From: Salinicola sp.
Lineage (GTDB): Bacteria > Pseudomonadota > Gammaproteobacteria > Pseudomonadales > Halomonadaceae
DNA: 35,561 nt
Direction of reading: 5' to 3'
Assembly (NCBI GenBank): GCA_002695065.1
Contig: NZNW01000100.1
Coordinates: 1-35,561 of the forward strand
Positions 1 through 8,785 of this stretch are shown piece after piece. How positions within the stretch are numbered: the first letter of the stretch is position 1; each line of letters begins with the position of its first letter. The translations under genes were made by a program, and so were the position numbers. The notes under the pieces were generated by a model. That model ran no database searches, was not told where the DNA came from, and worked only from the letters and a program-made list of their open reading frames with translations.

Positions 1-236
1 GGTGACGGCGGCCGACACTCGTATACCGCATTTTCTGAGATATTTTTAACATTTTTTGGTTTTGTTCGTCACTTATTGTTTTTCTTCTAACAAGCTCATA
101 GAGTAGTTTCGGGTCTTCCAAAGCCCCATATATGGTGCCTTTGGAGCCGCGGCGTTACCAGGCTTGCTTGATCCAGCCCCAGTCGGTTGGCGGTGAAGAT
201 GAGAAAAAAGTCACAAAATCAAGACAGTCACGCCCT
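1..236. other. AT-rich non-coding left edge
   Basis: No convincing gene is seen. The first 130 bases are T-rich and well below the GC content of the rest of the window. Short open frames here have no recognisable protein features. The stretch holds one interrupted inverted repeat at 117-145, listed separately, and runs into a palindromic intergenic repeat at 237. It may be the tail of an intergenic region whose flanking gene lies to the left of the window. Confidence 0.6.
117..145. repeat. Nested inverted repeat
   Basis: TCCAAAG at 117-123 is the exact reverse complement of CTTTGGA at 139-145. A perfect 10-base palindrome, CCATATATGG, sits between them at 126-135. The whole could form a hairpin or a dyad-symmetric protein site. 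No gene lies close enough to assign a role. Confidence 0.5.
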
Positions 237-380
237 AAGCTCTGTTTGAAAAATCGACGAGCGACAGCCAGACAAGGCAAAAATCGACGAAAAAGCGTAG
301 TTTACGCGGTGTAAATGAGCATTTTGAGCCGATTTTTAACGCCGTATTGCCGAGCGCAGCTAGTTTTCGTACAAAGCCTA
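237..380. repeat. Palindromic intergenic repeat (MITE/REP-like), full copy
   Basis: This unit of about 143 bp has imperfect terminal inverted repeats. AAGCTCTGTTTGAAAAA at 237-253 pairs with the reverse complement of GTTTTCGTACAAAGCCT at 363-379, with 13 of 17 positions matching. Its interior is itself a long imperfect palindrome: an arm containing AAAAATCG near 279-288 faces one containing CGATTTTT near 330-338, around a small hairpin TTTAC-GCGGT-GTAAA at 301-315. There is no coding capacity. The snap-back structure and related pieces at about 551-612 and 14787-14836 suggest a dispersed non-autonomous element. I have a memory of similar intergenic repeats in Halomonas, which is not a search result. 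Confidence 0.6.
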
Positions 381-550
381 GCACGCCGCCCTCGATTGAC
401 AAGCGGAATAAAGCCAAGAAACACTGAAATAAATCATGAAAATTATGCAGTTGAATGCCCATGAAACAGCCAAAACCCGCATTCTTTATCATGAAAAAAG
501 GTAACTACGAAAACGAGTTTTTTAATAATTATTCATTAATAAACGCTTGG
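381..550. other. AT-rich intergenic stretch, no clear gene
   Basis: Low-GC DNA between two repeat pieces. Two overlapping very short frames exist: ATG at 436 gives 22 codons ending at 504, and ATG at 461 gives about 30 codons ending near 553. Neither has a ribosome binding site or recognisable domain. I regard them as chance frames or decayed DNA. The base composition differs sharply from the neighbouring GC-rich genes. Confidence 0.5.
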
Positions 551-612
551 TAAATCGACGAACGAACGCCAGACAAGGCCAGGCAAGGTAGAAATCGGCG
601 ACAAATCGTCAG
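551..612. repeat. Partial copy of the palindromic intergenic repeat
   Basis: The run starting AAATCGACGAACGAACGCC and continuing with the shared word CCAGACAAGGC resembles 251-280 inside the full copy. It lies in the same orientation. Similarity fades after about 612, so this looks like a truncated or recombined copy. Confidence 0.45.
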
Positions 613-677
613 GATGGAGGATGTAAGCAGCGCCGCTCCACGAAGTGCGAGCGTCAAGGATGTCGCGAGTCAAAAAA

Positions 678-705
678 GGACCGGGCTGACACAGCAGCCC
701 GGTCC
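678..705 (-). terminator. Rho-independent terminator of selO
   Basis: An 11-bp perfect stem, GGACCGGGCTG with CAGCCCGGTCC, closes a 6-base loop. Read on the minus strand it is followed by a run of six T (672-677 on the plus strand is AAAAAA). It lies about 75 bases past the selO stop codon, in the right orientation for that gene. Confidence 0.85.
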
Positions 706-778
706 CATTTCTTCCACACCATCGCGCCGATGCCGGCCTGGGGAGCGGCATCGTGCGACAATGCGATAACCGGAAAAC

Positions 779-2239
779 TCAGGACGAGCAGGAGAGACAC
801 ACGGGCGGCGCGCTGGCCGACGGCGCTTCGCTCCATACCTCCATGCCGGGTCGACGAACGAAAGGGGTCGACAGCAGTTCGCGGAACGTCGCCAGCGGAC
901 GCGTATCGCCCTCCTCCGCCGCCTCGATCACCTGCTGCGCCAGATGCGTACGCAGGATATAGAGCGGATTGACCCGCCGCATGGCCGCCAGCCGCTCGGT
1001 GTCTCCACGGGATTCCTGATCCAGACGCCGGCGATACCGCTCCAGCCAGCTGTCGAGTTCCGGACTCTCGATTTCGGCGCTCAGCGACAGACCACCGACG
1101 ACGTCGCGCTCGCTCAACGCGCGGAAGCTGCGATGAAAGTCGGCCCGCGAGCTCTCCAGCAGTCTCAGCCACTCGTCGATCAGCTCGCCATCGCCCTCCT
1201 GCTCGGTCTCGAGGCCCAGCCGTCCGCGCATCAGAATGGCGTAGGCCGCCTGCAGCGTGGGCTCGTAGCTGTCGAGAATCTCGCGCAGGCGCTCCACCTC
1301 GATCAACGGCGTCAGCGACTGCCCCAACACGGTCAGGTTCCATAGCGCCACGCCCGGCTGCTGGTCGAAGGCGTAGCGGCCCGAGGCATCGGTGTGGTTG
1401 GGGGTCAGGTTGGACTCGAAGCGATCCATGAATGCATAGGGACCGTAGTCCAGCGTCAGTCCCAGGATCGACATGTTGTCGGTGTTCATCACCGCATGCA
1501 CGAAACCGTACGCCTGCCAGCGGGCGACCAGTTCGGCGGTGCGGGTGACCACGTCCTGGAACAGCGCTTCGAGCGGTGCCTCCTCCTGGGCCAGGTCGGA
1601 GCGGTGGCGATCGATCACGTGGCGCATCAGCCGCTCGAGATCCTCGACGCGCTGCTGCTGGTAGAGCCATTCGAAGTGACCGAACCGGACGTGGCTCTCG
1701 GCCAGCCGCAGCAGGGTCGCGCCGGGCTCGACACGCTCCCGCATCACCTTCTCGCCATTGACGGCAACCGCCAGCGCCTGCGTGGTCGGGATCTTGAGCC
1801 CGGTCATCGCCTCCCCGGCCAGATATTCTCGGATCGAGGAGCGCAGCACCGCGCGACCGTCACCGAAGCGCGAGTAGGGTGTCTGGCCGGCGCCCTTGAG
1901 ATGCAGGTCGATCGGCCCCTGCGAAGTCATCGCCTCGCCCAGCAGCAGGCCGCGCCCGTCGCCGAGCGCCGGGTTGTAGGTTCCGAACTGATGACCGGTG
2001 TACTTCTGGGCCAGCGGCTCCATGCCGTCCAGCAGGCGCTCGCCGCTCATCAATGCGGTCAATCGCCCCCGATCGATATCGTCCACCTCCAGTCCCAGCC
2101 GCGCGGCGCCCGCTGGACTGATGTCGAGCAGCCGGGTATCGCGCCACGGGGTCGGGCTCACCCGGCTGAAGAAATCCTGGGGAAAGCGAGACCAGACATT
2201 ATCGAAGGTCAGTGACTCGAGGGATGTCGCGCTGGCCAT
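779..2239 (-). CDS. selO: SelO family protein adenylyltransferase (AMPylase)
   Basis: A 486-residue protein, matching the usual bacterial SelO/YdiU length. The family has a pseudokinase fold that binds ATP upside-down and transfers AMP to Ser, Thr or Tyr of target proteins, linked to redox stress. Visible landmarks are the lysine in KGAGQTPYSRFGDGR (K115), the metal and nucleotide-binding stretch HAVMNTDNMSI (N252, D254) and LDYGPYAFMD (D264). The C-terminal end CLSCSS carries the conserved redox cysteine pair. The ATG at 2239 follows GAGGAGG at good spacing. No partner gene adjoins it. It appears to be transcribed alone and to end at the terminator at 678-705. The assignment is secure; targets in this organism are unknown. 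Confidence 0.96.
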   Translation of the reverse strand: MASATSLESLTFDNVWSRFPQDFFSRVSPTPWRDTRLLDISPAGAARLGLEVDDIDRGRLTALMSGERLLDGMEPLAQKYTGHQFGTYNPALGDGRGLLLGEAMTSQGPIDLHLKGAGQTPYSRFGDGRAVLRSSIREYLAGEAMTGLKIPTTQALAVAVNGEKVMRERVEPGATLLRLAESHVRFGHFEWLYQQQRVEDLERLMRHVIDRHRSDLAQEEAPLEALFQDVVTRTAELVARWQAYGFVHAVMNTDNMSILGLTLDYGPYAFMDRFESNLTPNHTDASGRYAFDQQPGVALWNLTVLGQSLTPLIEVERLREILDSYEPTLQAAYAILMRGRLGLETEQEGDGELIDEWLRLLESSRADFHRSFRALSERDVVGGLSLSAEIESPELDSWLERYRRRLDQESRGDTERLAAMRRVNPLYILRTHLAQQVIEAAEEGDTRPLATFRELLSTPFVRRPGMEVWSEAPSASAPPVCLSCSS

Positions 2240-2306
2240 GGCGGCCTCCTCGGGTTGGCGGGGAATGGCTGTAGTCTAGCCCATATGACCGGTCACACAC
2301 GACCCG

Positions 2307-2335
2307 GCGCGACCGGGCGATTTCGCCGGTCGCGC
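2307..2335. terminator. GC-rich hairpin after the bax-like gene
   Basis: GCGCGACCGG and CCGGTCGCGC form a perfect 10-bp stem around a 9-base loop. It lies between the bax-like stop and the selO start. No T-run follows on either strand, so it may be a weak terminator or only an RNA-stabilising hairpin. Confidence 0.4.
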
Positions 2336-2375
2336 TCGCGAGGATCGGTTCGGGCAAGAGACTCGACCTGAAGAA

Positions 2376-3254
2376 TCAGGCCGGGCTGCCTGCCGCGAAC
2401 GGATCGCCGGTGCCATGGTCGCGGATCAGATCACCGTTGGTGCGCAACAGCGACAGCAGCTGCTGCTGGTAGTCGGGTGACGTCGAGTAGTTGTGCAACG
2501 TGCCGATCAACTTCTCCGCGGAGATGGACTTGCCTCTGGTGGCAAGCGCGGCGCGCTGGTCGCGCAGTTGAGCGTAGGCGCGGTGGGTATTCAGATTATG
2601 CAGATAGGCACCGACGCCGTCGCGGACGCTATCGAATACCTGGAAACGTCGTGTGGTGCCGCGCTGCGCGATACCGCACCCCTTGCTGAAACAGCGCATG
2701 CCGAACAGATTGTTGCTTTCGCGGGCCAGCCTGGAGGTCCCCCAGCCGGACTCCTCGACAGCCTGGATCACCACCATCTCCAGCGGCACGGTATTGACCC
2801 GTGACAGCAGCGCCTGACTGACCTCTCCCGGCGCGCAGGTGACGCCGTACTCGTCGCACAGTCGGGCCAGGCGTCGCTTCTCGTCCGGCCGGATCGGATT
2901 GATGCGGGAACGCACCCCCACCAGCCAGTTGCGGTCGCTCTGAATGCGGGCGTTCTCGGCCTGCACCAGCGGTACCAGCATGCTCAGGAAGGCCGCCTTG
3001 CGCTTGGGGCCCGCCTTGATCTCATTCAGGTTGGGCAGCTCGTTGACGGGATCCAGCGCCGGCGGCTGGATACGGGCATCGAGGGTCGTTACGGTTTCGG
3101 ATAGCGACTCGGCTGGAGATGCTATCGGAAATATCGCGACACCCAGCATCAGGATGCCGCCGGTGATCGCGGTCACGGCTCGCCGCAAGCGATCGGGTCG
3201 GGCGCGTTGGCGACACTGGCGGCGGTTGGAAAACGGTGGAAAGGATCGCGACAT
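2376..3254 (-). CDS. Bax-like N-acetylglucosaminidase (GH73 family)
   Basis: A 292-residue protein related to E. coli Bax and flagellar FlgJ-type glucosaminidases, which cut glycan strands of peptidoglycan. A basic N-terminus is followed by a hydrophobic stretch at about residues 27-48 (AVTAITGGILMLGVAIFPIA), which would act as signal anchor or signal peptide. The catalytic part starts near residue 140. The motif AVEESGWGTSRLARESNNLFGM contains the expected catalytic glutamate and the SNNLFG signature of the family. I chose the ATG at 3254 because GGGGGAGCGAGT precedes it; an ATG 42 bases upstream has no such site. Its role is probably cell-wall remodelling in the periplasm. It lies downstream of htpG but behind a strong terminator, so it is likely transcribed separately. 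Confidence 0.88.
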   Translation of the reverse strand: MSRSFPPFSNRRQCRQRARPDRLRRAVTAITGGILMLGVAIFPIASPAESLSETVTTLDARIQPPALDPVNELPNLNEIKAGPKRKAAFLSMLVPLVQAENARIQSDRNWLVGVRSRINPIRPDEKRRLARLCDEYGVTCAPGEVSQALLSRVNTVPLEMVVIQAVEESGWGTSRLARESNNLFGMRCFSKGCGIAQRGTTRRFQVFDSVRDGVGAYLHNLNTHRAYAQLRDQRAALATRGKSISAEKLIGTLHNYSTSPDYQQQLLSLLRTNGDLIRDHGTGDPFAAGSPA

Positions 3255-3347
3255 ACTCGCTCCCCCATTTGAAAGAAGACGGCAGGTTAACAGCAATTAG
3301 CCTCAAGGTTGTGGAAAAAACGTGCAAAAACGCTGTTTCAAAACGAA

Positions 3348-3376
3348 CGACGGCCGGCTTTGCAAGCCGGCCGTCG
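3348..3376 (-). terminator. htpG terminator
   Basis: A 13-bp perfect stem, CGACGGCCGGCTT with AAGCCGGCCGTCG, has a 3-base loop. On the minus strand it is followed by TTCGTTTTG. It lies about 30 bases past the htpG stop. Confidence 0.8.
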
Positions 3377-3406
3377 CACTTACCAAGCCCAATCAGGTCA
3401 TGTCGA

Positions 3407-5305
3407 TCAGGCACTTAGCAGCAGGTTGAGGCGCTTGACGTAGGCCGCCGGGTCGTCGAGGTGCCCACCCTCGGCGATGACCGCCTGATCCAGCAGGATA
3501 TGCGCCAGATCGTCGAAGTTGCTCCCTTCGGTGCTTTCGAGACGTGACACGAGGGCGTGTTCCGGGTTGAGCTCGAGGATCGGTTTCACCTCCGGCAACG
3601 GCTGGCCGGCGGCCTCCATCATGCGACGCATCTGGAAGCCCATCTCGTGCTCGGGAAGGACCACGCAGGCTGGCGAATCGGTCAGGCGATGGGTGACCCG
3701 CACCTCCTGAACCTCATCGCCCAGCACCTCCTTGACTCGCTTGACCAGCGCTTCCTTCGACTTGGCCGTCTCTTCCTGCGCCTGCTTCTCGGCTTCATCG
3801 GCCATGTCGTCGAGTTCCAGGTCGCCCTTGGCCACATCGGCAAACGACTTGCCGTCGAACTCGGTCAGATGGCTCATCAGCCACTCGTCGATGCGATCGT
3901 GCAGCAGCAGGACCTCGATGCCCTTCTTGCGGAAGATCTCCAGGTGCGGGCTGTGGCTGGCCGCATTGAAACTGTCCGCCACGATGTAATAGACCTTCTT
4001 CTGGCCCTCCTTCATGCGCTCGACGTAATCCGCCAGCGACTGATCCTGCGTCGCGCTGTCGGTATGGGTGGTCGAGAAGCGCAGCAGCCCCGAGATCTTG
4101 TCGCGGTTGGCGTAATCCTCCGCCGGCCCTTCCTTCAGCACATCGCCGAAGGTGTTCCAGAAGGTCTGATAGGCCTCCTTGTCCTTCGACAGCTTCTTGA
4201 GCATGTCCAGCGCGCGCTTGGTCAGTGCCGACTTCATCGAGTCGACCTGCGGCGATTTCTGCAGCAGCTCGCGGGAGACGTTCAACGGCAGGTCGCGGGA
4301 ATCCAGCACGCCCTTGACGAAGCGCAGGTAGAGCGGCAGGAAGGCCTCGGCGTCGTCCATGATGAAGACGCGCTGGACGTAGAGCTTGAGCCCGCGCACG
4401 CCGTCACGCTGGTAGAGATCGAACGGCGCACGCTCCGGCACGTAGAGCAGGCTGGTGTACTCGAGTTTGCCTTCGACCTTGTTGTGGCTCCAGGTCAGCG
4501 GGTCGCTGAAATCGTGGGCAATATGCTTGTAGAACGCCTTGTACTCGTCGTCGCCGATCTCGGCCTTGGGTCGCACCCACAGCGCGGTCGCCTCGTTGAC
4601 GGTCTCCCAACTGACGGTCTCGCTGCCTTCGATCTCGTTGCCCTCTTCGTCGCGGGCCTTCTCGACCTTGGGCATGCGCACCGGCACATCGATGTGGTCC
4701 GAGTACTTGCGAACCAGATTCTTGAGCCGGAAGTCGTCGGCGAACTCCTTGGCGTCGTCCTTGAGGTGAAGCACGATCTCGGTACCGCGCTGGGGGTAGT
4801 CGATATCGGCGATGGTGAACTCGCCCTCGCCTTTCGAGCGCCACTCGACCCCCTGATCGCTGTCGGCGCGACGCGTACGCACGACCATCTCGTCGGCGAC
4901 GATGAAACCGGAGTAGAAGCCCACGCCGAACTGGCCGATCAGCTTGGCGTCTTTCTGCTTCTCGCCGGAGAGCTGCTTGAGGAAGTCCGCGGTGCCGCTC
5001 TTGGCGATCGTGCCCAGATTCTTGATCACTTCATCGCGATTCATGCCGATACCGGTATCGCGCACGGTGACCGTGCCTGCCTCGGCGTCGTGCTCGATCT
5101 CGATGCGCAGCTCGGCGTCGCCGGCGTAGAGCGCATCGTTCTCAAGCGCCTCGTAGCGCAGCTTGTCGCAGGCGTCCGCCGAGTTGGAAATCAGCTCACG
5201 CAGGAAAATCTCCCGGTTGGAGTACAGGGAGTGGATCATCAAATGGAGAAGCTGCTTGACCTCGGTCTGAAAGCCTAGTGTTTCTTCTTGAGTCGCGGTG
5301 GTCAT
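3407..5305 (-). CDS. htpG: Molecular chaperone HtpG (bacterial Hsp90)
   Basis: A 632-residue cytosolic ATP-dependent chaperone, a dimer that helps late folding of client proteins. The N-terminal GHKL ATPase domain shows [23 protein letters not shown] and [11 protein letters not shown], the three nucleotide-site motifs. The middle client-binding domain and the C-terminal dimerisation domain follow, ending in LNLLLSA without the eukaryotic MEEVD tail, as expected for bacteria. The start is the ATG at 5305 (MTTATQ), preceded by AAGAGG at good spacing; an upstream in-frame ATG would add 32 residues with no family match. A sigma-32 type promoter lies 75-102 bases upstream, so heat-shock induction is expected. 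Confidence 0.98.
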   Translation of the reverse strand: MTTATQEETLGFQTEVKQLLHLMIHSLYSNREIFLRELISNSADACDKLRYEALENDALYAGDAELRIEIEHDAEAGTVTVRDTGIGMNRDEVIKNLGTIAKSGTADFLKQLSGEKQKDAKLIGQFGVGFYSGFIVADEMVVRTRRADSDQGVEWRSKGEGEFTIADIDYPQRGTEIVLHLKDDAKEFADDFRLKNLVRKYSDHIDVPVRMPKVEKARDEEGNEIEGSETVSWETVNEATALWVRPKAEIGDDEYKAFYKHIAHDFSDPLTWSHNKVEGKLEYTSLLYVPERAPFDLYQRDGVRGLKLYVQRVFIMDDAEAFLPLYLRFVKGVLDSRDLPLNVSRELLQKSPQVDSMKSALTKRALDMLKKLSKDKEAYQTFWNTFGDVLKEGPAEDYANRDKISGLLRFSTTHTDSATQDQSLADYVERMKEGQKKVYYIVADSFNAASHSPHLEIFRKKGIEVLLLHDRIDEWLMSHLTEFDGKSFADVAKGDLELDDMADEAEKQAQEETAKSKEALVKRVKEVLGDEVQEVRVTHRLTDSPACVVLPEHEMGFQMRRMMEAAGQPLPEVKPILELNPEHALVSRLESTEGSNFDDLAHILLDQAVIAEGGHLDDPAAYVKRLNLLLSA

Positions 5306-5379
5306 TGATGGCCTCTTGACGGTTTTGCGTAATGAAGACGAAACGGGAAATGAAGACGAACGAAATTGGGTGCTCAGCG

Positions 5380-5407
5380 ATATGGGGCTGGCCAGCCCCA
5401 TTTCAAG
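5380..5407 (-). promoter_or_regulatory. Sigma-32 heat-shock promoter of htpG
   Basis: On the minus strand, CTTGAAA (5401-5407) is followed after exactly 13 bases by CCCCATAT (5380-5387). This matches the known sigma-32 consensus CTTGAAA / CCCCATNT at accepted spacing. The -10 and spacer also form a 20-bp perfect palindrome at 5382-5401, which may double as a terminator hairpin for the DUF1232 gene ending at 5429. Confidence 0.88.
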
Positions 5408-5428
5408 CCGAGCTCGCGGGAAGCGGGT

Positions 5429-5764
5429 TCAGTCGACGACCACCTCGTCGTCGTCGATGCCCTTCCAGCGCCGATAGTCGCCCATCGCCCGGTCGACCCG
5501 CGTCAGCAACCAGCCGACGATGAAGACGTCATCGACGAGCCCGACGATCATCAGGAAATCGGGGATCAGGTCCAGCGGCGACACCAGATAGACCAGCGCC
5601 AGCGCCATCCACCCGAAAGCCGCCCACGGAATGGGACGGTAGCGTCCACGCAAGACGTCCATGCTCATGGGTCCGAAGACGCGAAACGCGCGTCCGATCC
5701 GGGCCAGGGCGCCGCCACGCTGTCTGAGGCGGGAGAGCTGGGTCACGAAACGCCAGGGATTCAT
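5429..5764 (-). CDS. DUF1232 (YkvA-like) membrane protein
   Basis: A 111-residue protein with the DUF1232 signature around residues 50-85: a hydrophobic segment leading into YLVSPLDLIPDF, then VGLVDDVFI. The family is widespread, small and membrane-associated, and its biochemical role is not established. The N-terminal half is basic (RLRQRGG, RIGRAF), and the C-terminus is a run of acidic and valine residues (DDDEVVVD). The ATG at 5764 follows AGAGG. It lies directly upstream of htpG on the same strand, with 123 bases between. Because htpG has its own heat-shock promoter, co-transcription is possible but not required. Confidence 0.85.
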   Translation of the reverse strand: MNPWRFVTQLSRLRQRGGALARIGRAFRVFGPMSMDVLRGRYRPIPWAAFGWMALALVYLVSPLDLIPDFLMIVGLVDDVFIVGWLLTRVDRAMGDYRRWKGIDDDEVVVD

Positions 5765-6065
5765 GGTCGAACCTCTAGTGATGGATTGGGGGAAGATGGC
5801 GCAAGCGCTGTCACCTGTCCCTGTAGATGGTCACGATTCGACCCGGATTCAACGTTGGCGTTGTGAAACGGGGCTACCCAAGTCGCTCCCCATCGGCGAC
5901 GATGGGCGCCATGAGTCGACCCGCTCCTGGCGGACGGCCCGGCCGCGGCGCCACCTCTTCCACCGGCGCCACCGGTACGGCCTCGCCGGAGAGACGTCGT
6001 CGACCGCAGCCCGATCGGACCAGCCGCGTTCGACGACGAGAGCGCTTTGAAAAGAGAGAGACCCA
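5765..6065. other. Divergent intergenic region, DUF1232 / slt
   Basis: About 300 bases separate two divergent starts, so promoters for both genes must lie here. I see no strong sigma-70 boxes, palindromic operator or small gene. The half nearest slt is very GC-rich. Confidence 0.5.
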
Positions 6066-8042
6066 ATGCCCGCATTGCCCATCCGCAGACGTTGGTTCAG
6101 CTGGTGCCTGGCCGGCGCCATGGGCTTGAGCACCGGTGCCCAAGCCGTCGTGACGTCGGCCGACGTCAGCACCAATGACGACCGAGTCATGAAGCAGGCG
6201 CTGGATGCCGCCCGCGACCGGCGCTGGGACGATATCGACCAGGCCGCCATACAGGACCATGTGCTGGCCGGTTACGTGGAGTACCACAGGCTTCGCGCCC
6301 GGCTCTCCAGCGCGTCGGCGGCGGAGGTCAACGACTTTATCGTTCGCCATGGCGACTCCCCGCTTGCGGACTGGATGCGCGGCGCCGCCCAGACCCGCTT
6401 CGGCCAGTTGGGACGCTTCGACGACCTGCTGGCCATCAGCGATGGCGAACCCTCCGCCACCATCCGGCAGTGCTACTACTACACCGCGCTTCTCGATCGC
6501 GATCCGGCCGAGGCCGCGGCGGGCGGGGAGAAGCTGTGGCACGTCGGCGCCTCCCAGCCCGAGGCCTGCGACACCCTGTTCTCGACGCTTAAGCAGCGCG
6601 GCGTGCTGACCGACGAGGACACCTGGGAGCGCATGATGCTGGCGTGGGAGAACGGTCAGGATGGGCTGGTCACCTATCTCCAGCGCGGCCTGGACGACGC
6701 CTGGCAGCGCGCCATCGACAGCTTCGACGGCGTCCGCGGCAATTACGCCGGGGTCACCCGGGTCCCGCTGGACCTGGGGCCCGACGGCGAGGCCAGTGGT
6801 GCCCTGATCGCCGCCGCCATGCACGGCCTGACGCGCGCCGATACCGAAGCCTCGCTGGAGGCCTGGCGCAAGATCGCCCCCCACGTCTCGCTCAGCGAGG
6901 AACGACGTCACCGAATCGAACACGATCTGGCGTTCTACTCCATGGTTCGCGACGTCGACAACAATCAGGGCTGGGTCGACTCGACGCTGCCGCGTCTCGC
7001 GGACGCCGACCTGATCGAGCTGCGCATCCGCAATGCGGTCACCGAGGGCAATTGGCCCAACGTCGCGCGCTGGAGCGAGGCGCTCCCGCCCGACGTGCGT
7101 GCGGAGGCCCATTGGCAGTATTGGCTCGGGCGCGCCAGCGAGGCGATGGGAGACGAGGCCAAGGCGCGTCAGGCCTACCAGCTGGCCGCGCAGGATCGCA
7201 GCTTCTTCGGCTTTGCCGCCGCCGATCGCCTGGGACAGCCCTATCAACTGCAGATGGCCAACACCCAGGTCTCGACGTTGCAGCAGGAACTGACGGGCAT
7301 GCTGCCGGTGGTGAAGCGCACCGAGGCGCTGATGCGCATCGGTGAAGAGGGCCTGGCGCGCAGCGAGTGGTATACCGCCGCCGCTCGCGACACGCCGGAC
7401 CAGGCCGAGGCGCTGGCCGACTACGCGATCCGACAGGGCTGGTACGGCATGGCGATACAGACCACCATCGCCGCGAAACAGTGGGACGCCCTGCCCTGGC
7501 GCTTCCCGTCGGCCTATCGCGACTCGTTCATCAAGTGGGGCGAGGTCAACCAGGTCGACCCCTATCTGCTGATGGGCATCGCAAGGCGCGAGAGTGCCTT
7601 CAACCCCCAGGCGACCTCCCCCGTGGGAGCGCGCGGGCTGATGCAGCTGATGCCGGGTACCGCCGACCACGTCGCCCGCAATCTCGGCATCAGCGCCCCC
7701 AGCACCTCGGAGCTGTTCGAGCCCCAGGTCAATATCCGTCTCGGCAGCACCTATATCCATTCGATGCTGGAGCGCTATCGTGGCAACCGGATTGCGGCGA
7801 CGGCGGCCTACAACGCCGGCCCCCAGCGCGTGGACCGATGGCTGGCCAGCGCACCGCGGGAATTCGACCGCTTCGTCGAGAGCATCCCTTTCCGCGAGAC
7901 CCGGGACTACGTGCAGGCCGTGCTGGCCTATCGGGTCATCTTCGAGAGTCTGGCCAAACAGGGCGATACCCAGGGCGTCGCCATGCTCTCCCAGGCCGAG
8001 CGCCAGGGGAACTACGACCCCACCCTGATCGCCCGGAACTGA
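6066..8042 (+). CDS. slt: Soluble lytic murein transglycosylase (Slt70-like)
   Basis: A 658-residue periplasmic enzyme, close to the 645 residues of E. coli Slt70. It cleaves the MurNAc-GlcNAc bond of peptidoglycan and leaves a 1,6-anhydro end. A Sec signal peptide covers about residues 1-27 (RRRWFSWCLAGAMGLSTGAQA). A long alpha-helical superhelix, the U- and L-domains, follows to about residue 480. The catalytic domain then shows ARRESAFNP with the catalytic glutamate at E509, GARGLMQLMP and AATAAYNAGP, all family 1 transglycosylase motifs. AAGAGAGAG precedes the start. The gene stands alone, divergent from DUF1232 and convergent with the ExoD-like gene. With the bax-like glucosaminidase it is one of two wall hydrolases in the window. 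Confidence 0.95.
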   Translation: MPALPIRRRWFSWCLAGAMGLSTGAQAVVTSADVSTNDDRVMKQALDAARDRRWDDIDQAAIQDHVLAGYVEYHRLRARLSSASAAEVNDFIVRHGDSPLADWMRGAAQTRFGQLGRFDDLLAISDGEPSATIRQCYYYTALLDRDPAEAAAGGEKLWHVGASQPEACDTLFSTLKQRGVLTDEDTWERMMLAWENGQDGLVTYLQRGLDDAWQRAIDSFDGVRGNYAGVTRVPLDLGPDGEASGALIAAAMHGLTRADTEASLEAWRKIAPHVSLSEERRHRIEHDLAFYSMVRDVDNNQGWVDSTLPRLADADLIELRIRNAVTEGNWPNVARWSEALPPDVRAEAHWQYWLGRASEAMGDEAKARQAYQLAAQDRSFFGFAAADRLGQPYQLQMANTQVSTLQQELTGMLPVVKRTEALMRIGEEGLARSEWYTAAARDTPDQAEALADYAIRQGWYGMAIQTTIAAKQWDALPWRFPSAYRDSFIKWGEVNQVDPYLLMGIARRESAFNPQATSPVGARGLMQLMPGTADHVARNLGISAPSTSELFEPQVNIRLGSTYIHSMLERYRGNRIAATAAYNAGPQRVDRWLASAPREFDRFVESIPFRETRDYVQAVLAYRVIFESLAKQGDTQGVAMLSQAERQGNYDPTLIARN

Positions 8043-8146
8043 ACCGGCCCAACCGCACTACCGCAATGCCCCGTCCGTCCGGGAATGGAGTGCCAATTCG
8101 GGACGTCCGGGGCGATTCGGGTCGAAAGGACCGGGGCCCGAGCCGG

Positions 8147-8725
8147 TCAGAGCAGCCACAGGCCGATGCCGATACCGCCGGCCACGGTGATGCCGAGGCC
8201 GATCAGCATCATCAAACCGTCCCCGGCGGTCAGGCCGAGCGCCATGATGACGATCGCCAGGGCCGGTATGGCGGCGGCGAACGGTAGCAACTCCAGCGGC
8301 ATCATCCCGAGCCCCAGCACGACCATCAGCAGCGCCAGCAGGCGTTGGGTCACATCCCCCATCAGCCAGGGCAGCCGCGGCGCGAGGAATCGATCGATTC
8401 TCCGCGTCCACGGCTTGGCGCGCTGGGTGACGCGATGCCACCGTTCGTGGCTGATGCCGCGTTCGGCCAGGGTCCCCGGTAGCCATGGGCTCTTGCGCCC
8501 GAGGACCAGTTGGATCGCCATCAGCGCGATGAAGACACCGCAGAGACTCGGCACCCCCGGCACGCCACCGGTCGGCAGCAGCGCGATCAGCGCCGGCAAC
8601 AGCACCACGGGACCGAACCCCCGGGCGTTGAAGGTATCGACGATGTCCTGCAACGTTATCGTCTCATCCTCGACCTGACGGTCGAGCGTTTCGAGAATAT
8701 CGGTGAGCTTCATGCGCTCCGACAT
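8147..8725 (-). CDS. ExoD-like integral membrane protein
   Basis: A 192-residue protein of the ExoD family, named after a Rhizobium gene affecting exopolysaccharide and alkali tolerance. The molecular function is not known. An amphipathic N-terminus (LTDILETLDRQV) precedes the family-typical hydrophobic stretch FGPVVLLPALIALLPTGGVPGVP, then a helix (GVFIALMAIQLVLG), a basic loop around residues 75-115 and three or four further membrane helices to the C-terminus. AGGGAGGTGACGT precedes the ATG at 8725. The gene next to it on the same strand starts beyond 9200, and only 60 bases separate that gene's stop from this start, so the pair could be co-transcribed. Confidence 0.85.
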   Translation of the reverse strand: MSERMKLTDILETLDRQVEDETITLQDIVDTFNARGFGPVVLLPALIALLPTGGVPGVPSLCGVFIALMAIQLVLGRKSPWLPGTLAERGISHERWHRVTQRAKPWTRRIDRFLAPRLPWLMGDVTQRLLALLMVVLGLGMMPLELLPFAAAIPALAIVIMALGLTAGDGLMMLIGLGITVAGGIGIGLWLL

Positions 8726-8785
8726 ACGTCACCTCCCTGTGACGTCATGAATTTCATCCAGCCAGCGGACCAGCCGAGGGGTCGG

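Noticed and set aside
436-553. Two overlapping micro-ORFs of 22 and about 30 codons
   Set aside because: Neither has a Shine-Dalgarno sequence or recognisable pattern, and AT-rich DNA readily gives such frames by chance.
3557-5278. 573-codon open frame on the plus strand inside htpG
   Set aside because: It is the antisense frame of a highly conserved gene with strong GC codon bias. The translated product has no domain and no ribosome site.
5874-7760. 628-codon open frame on the minus strand over slt
   Set aside because: Antisense shadow of the transglycosylase gene, which has signal peptide, catalytic motifs and correct length. The shadow frame is Ala/Gly/Val/Leu-rich without family features.
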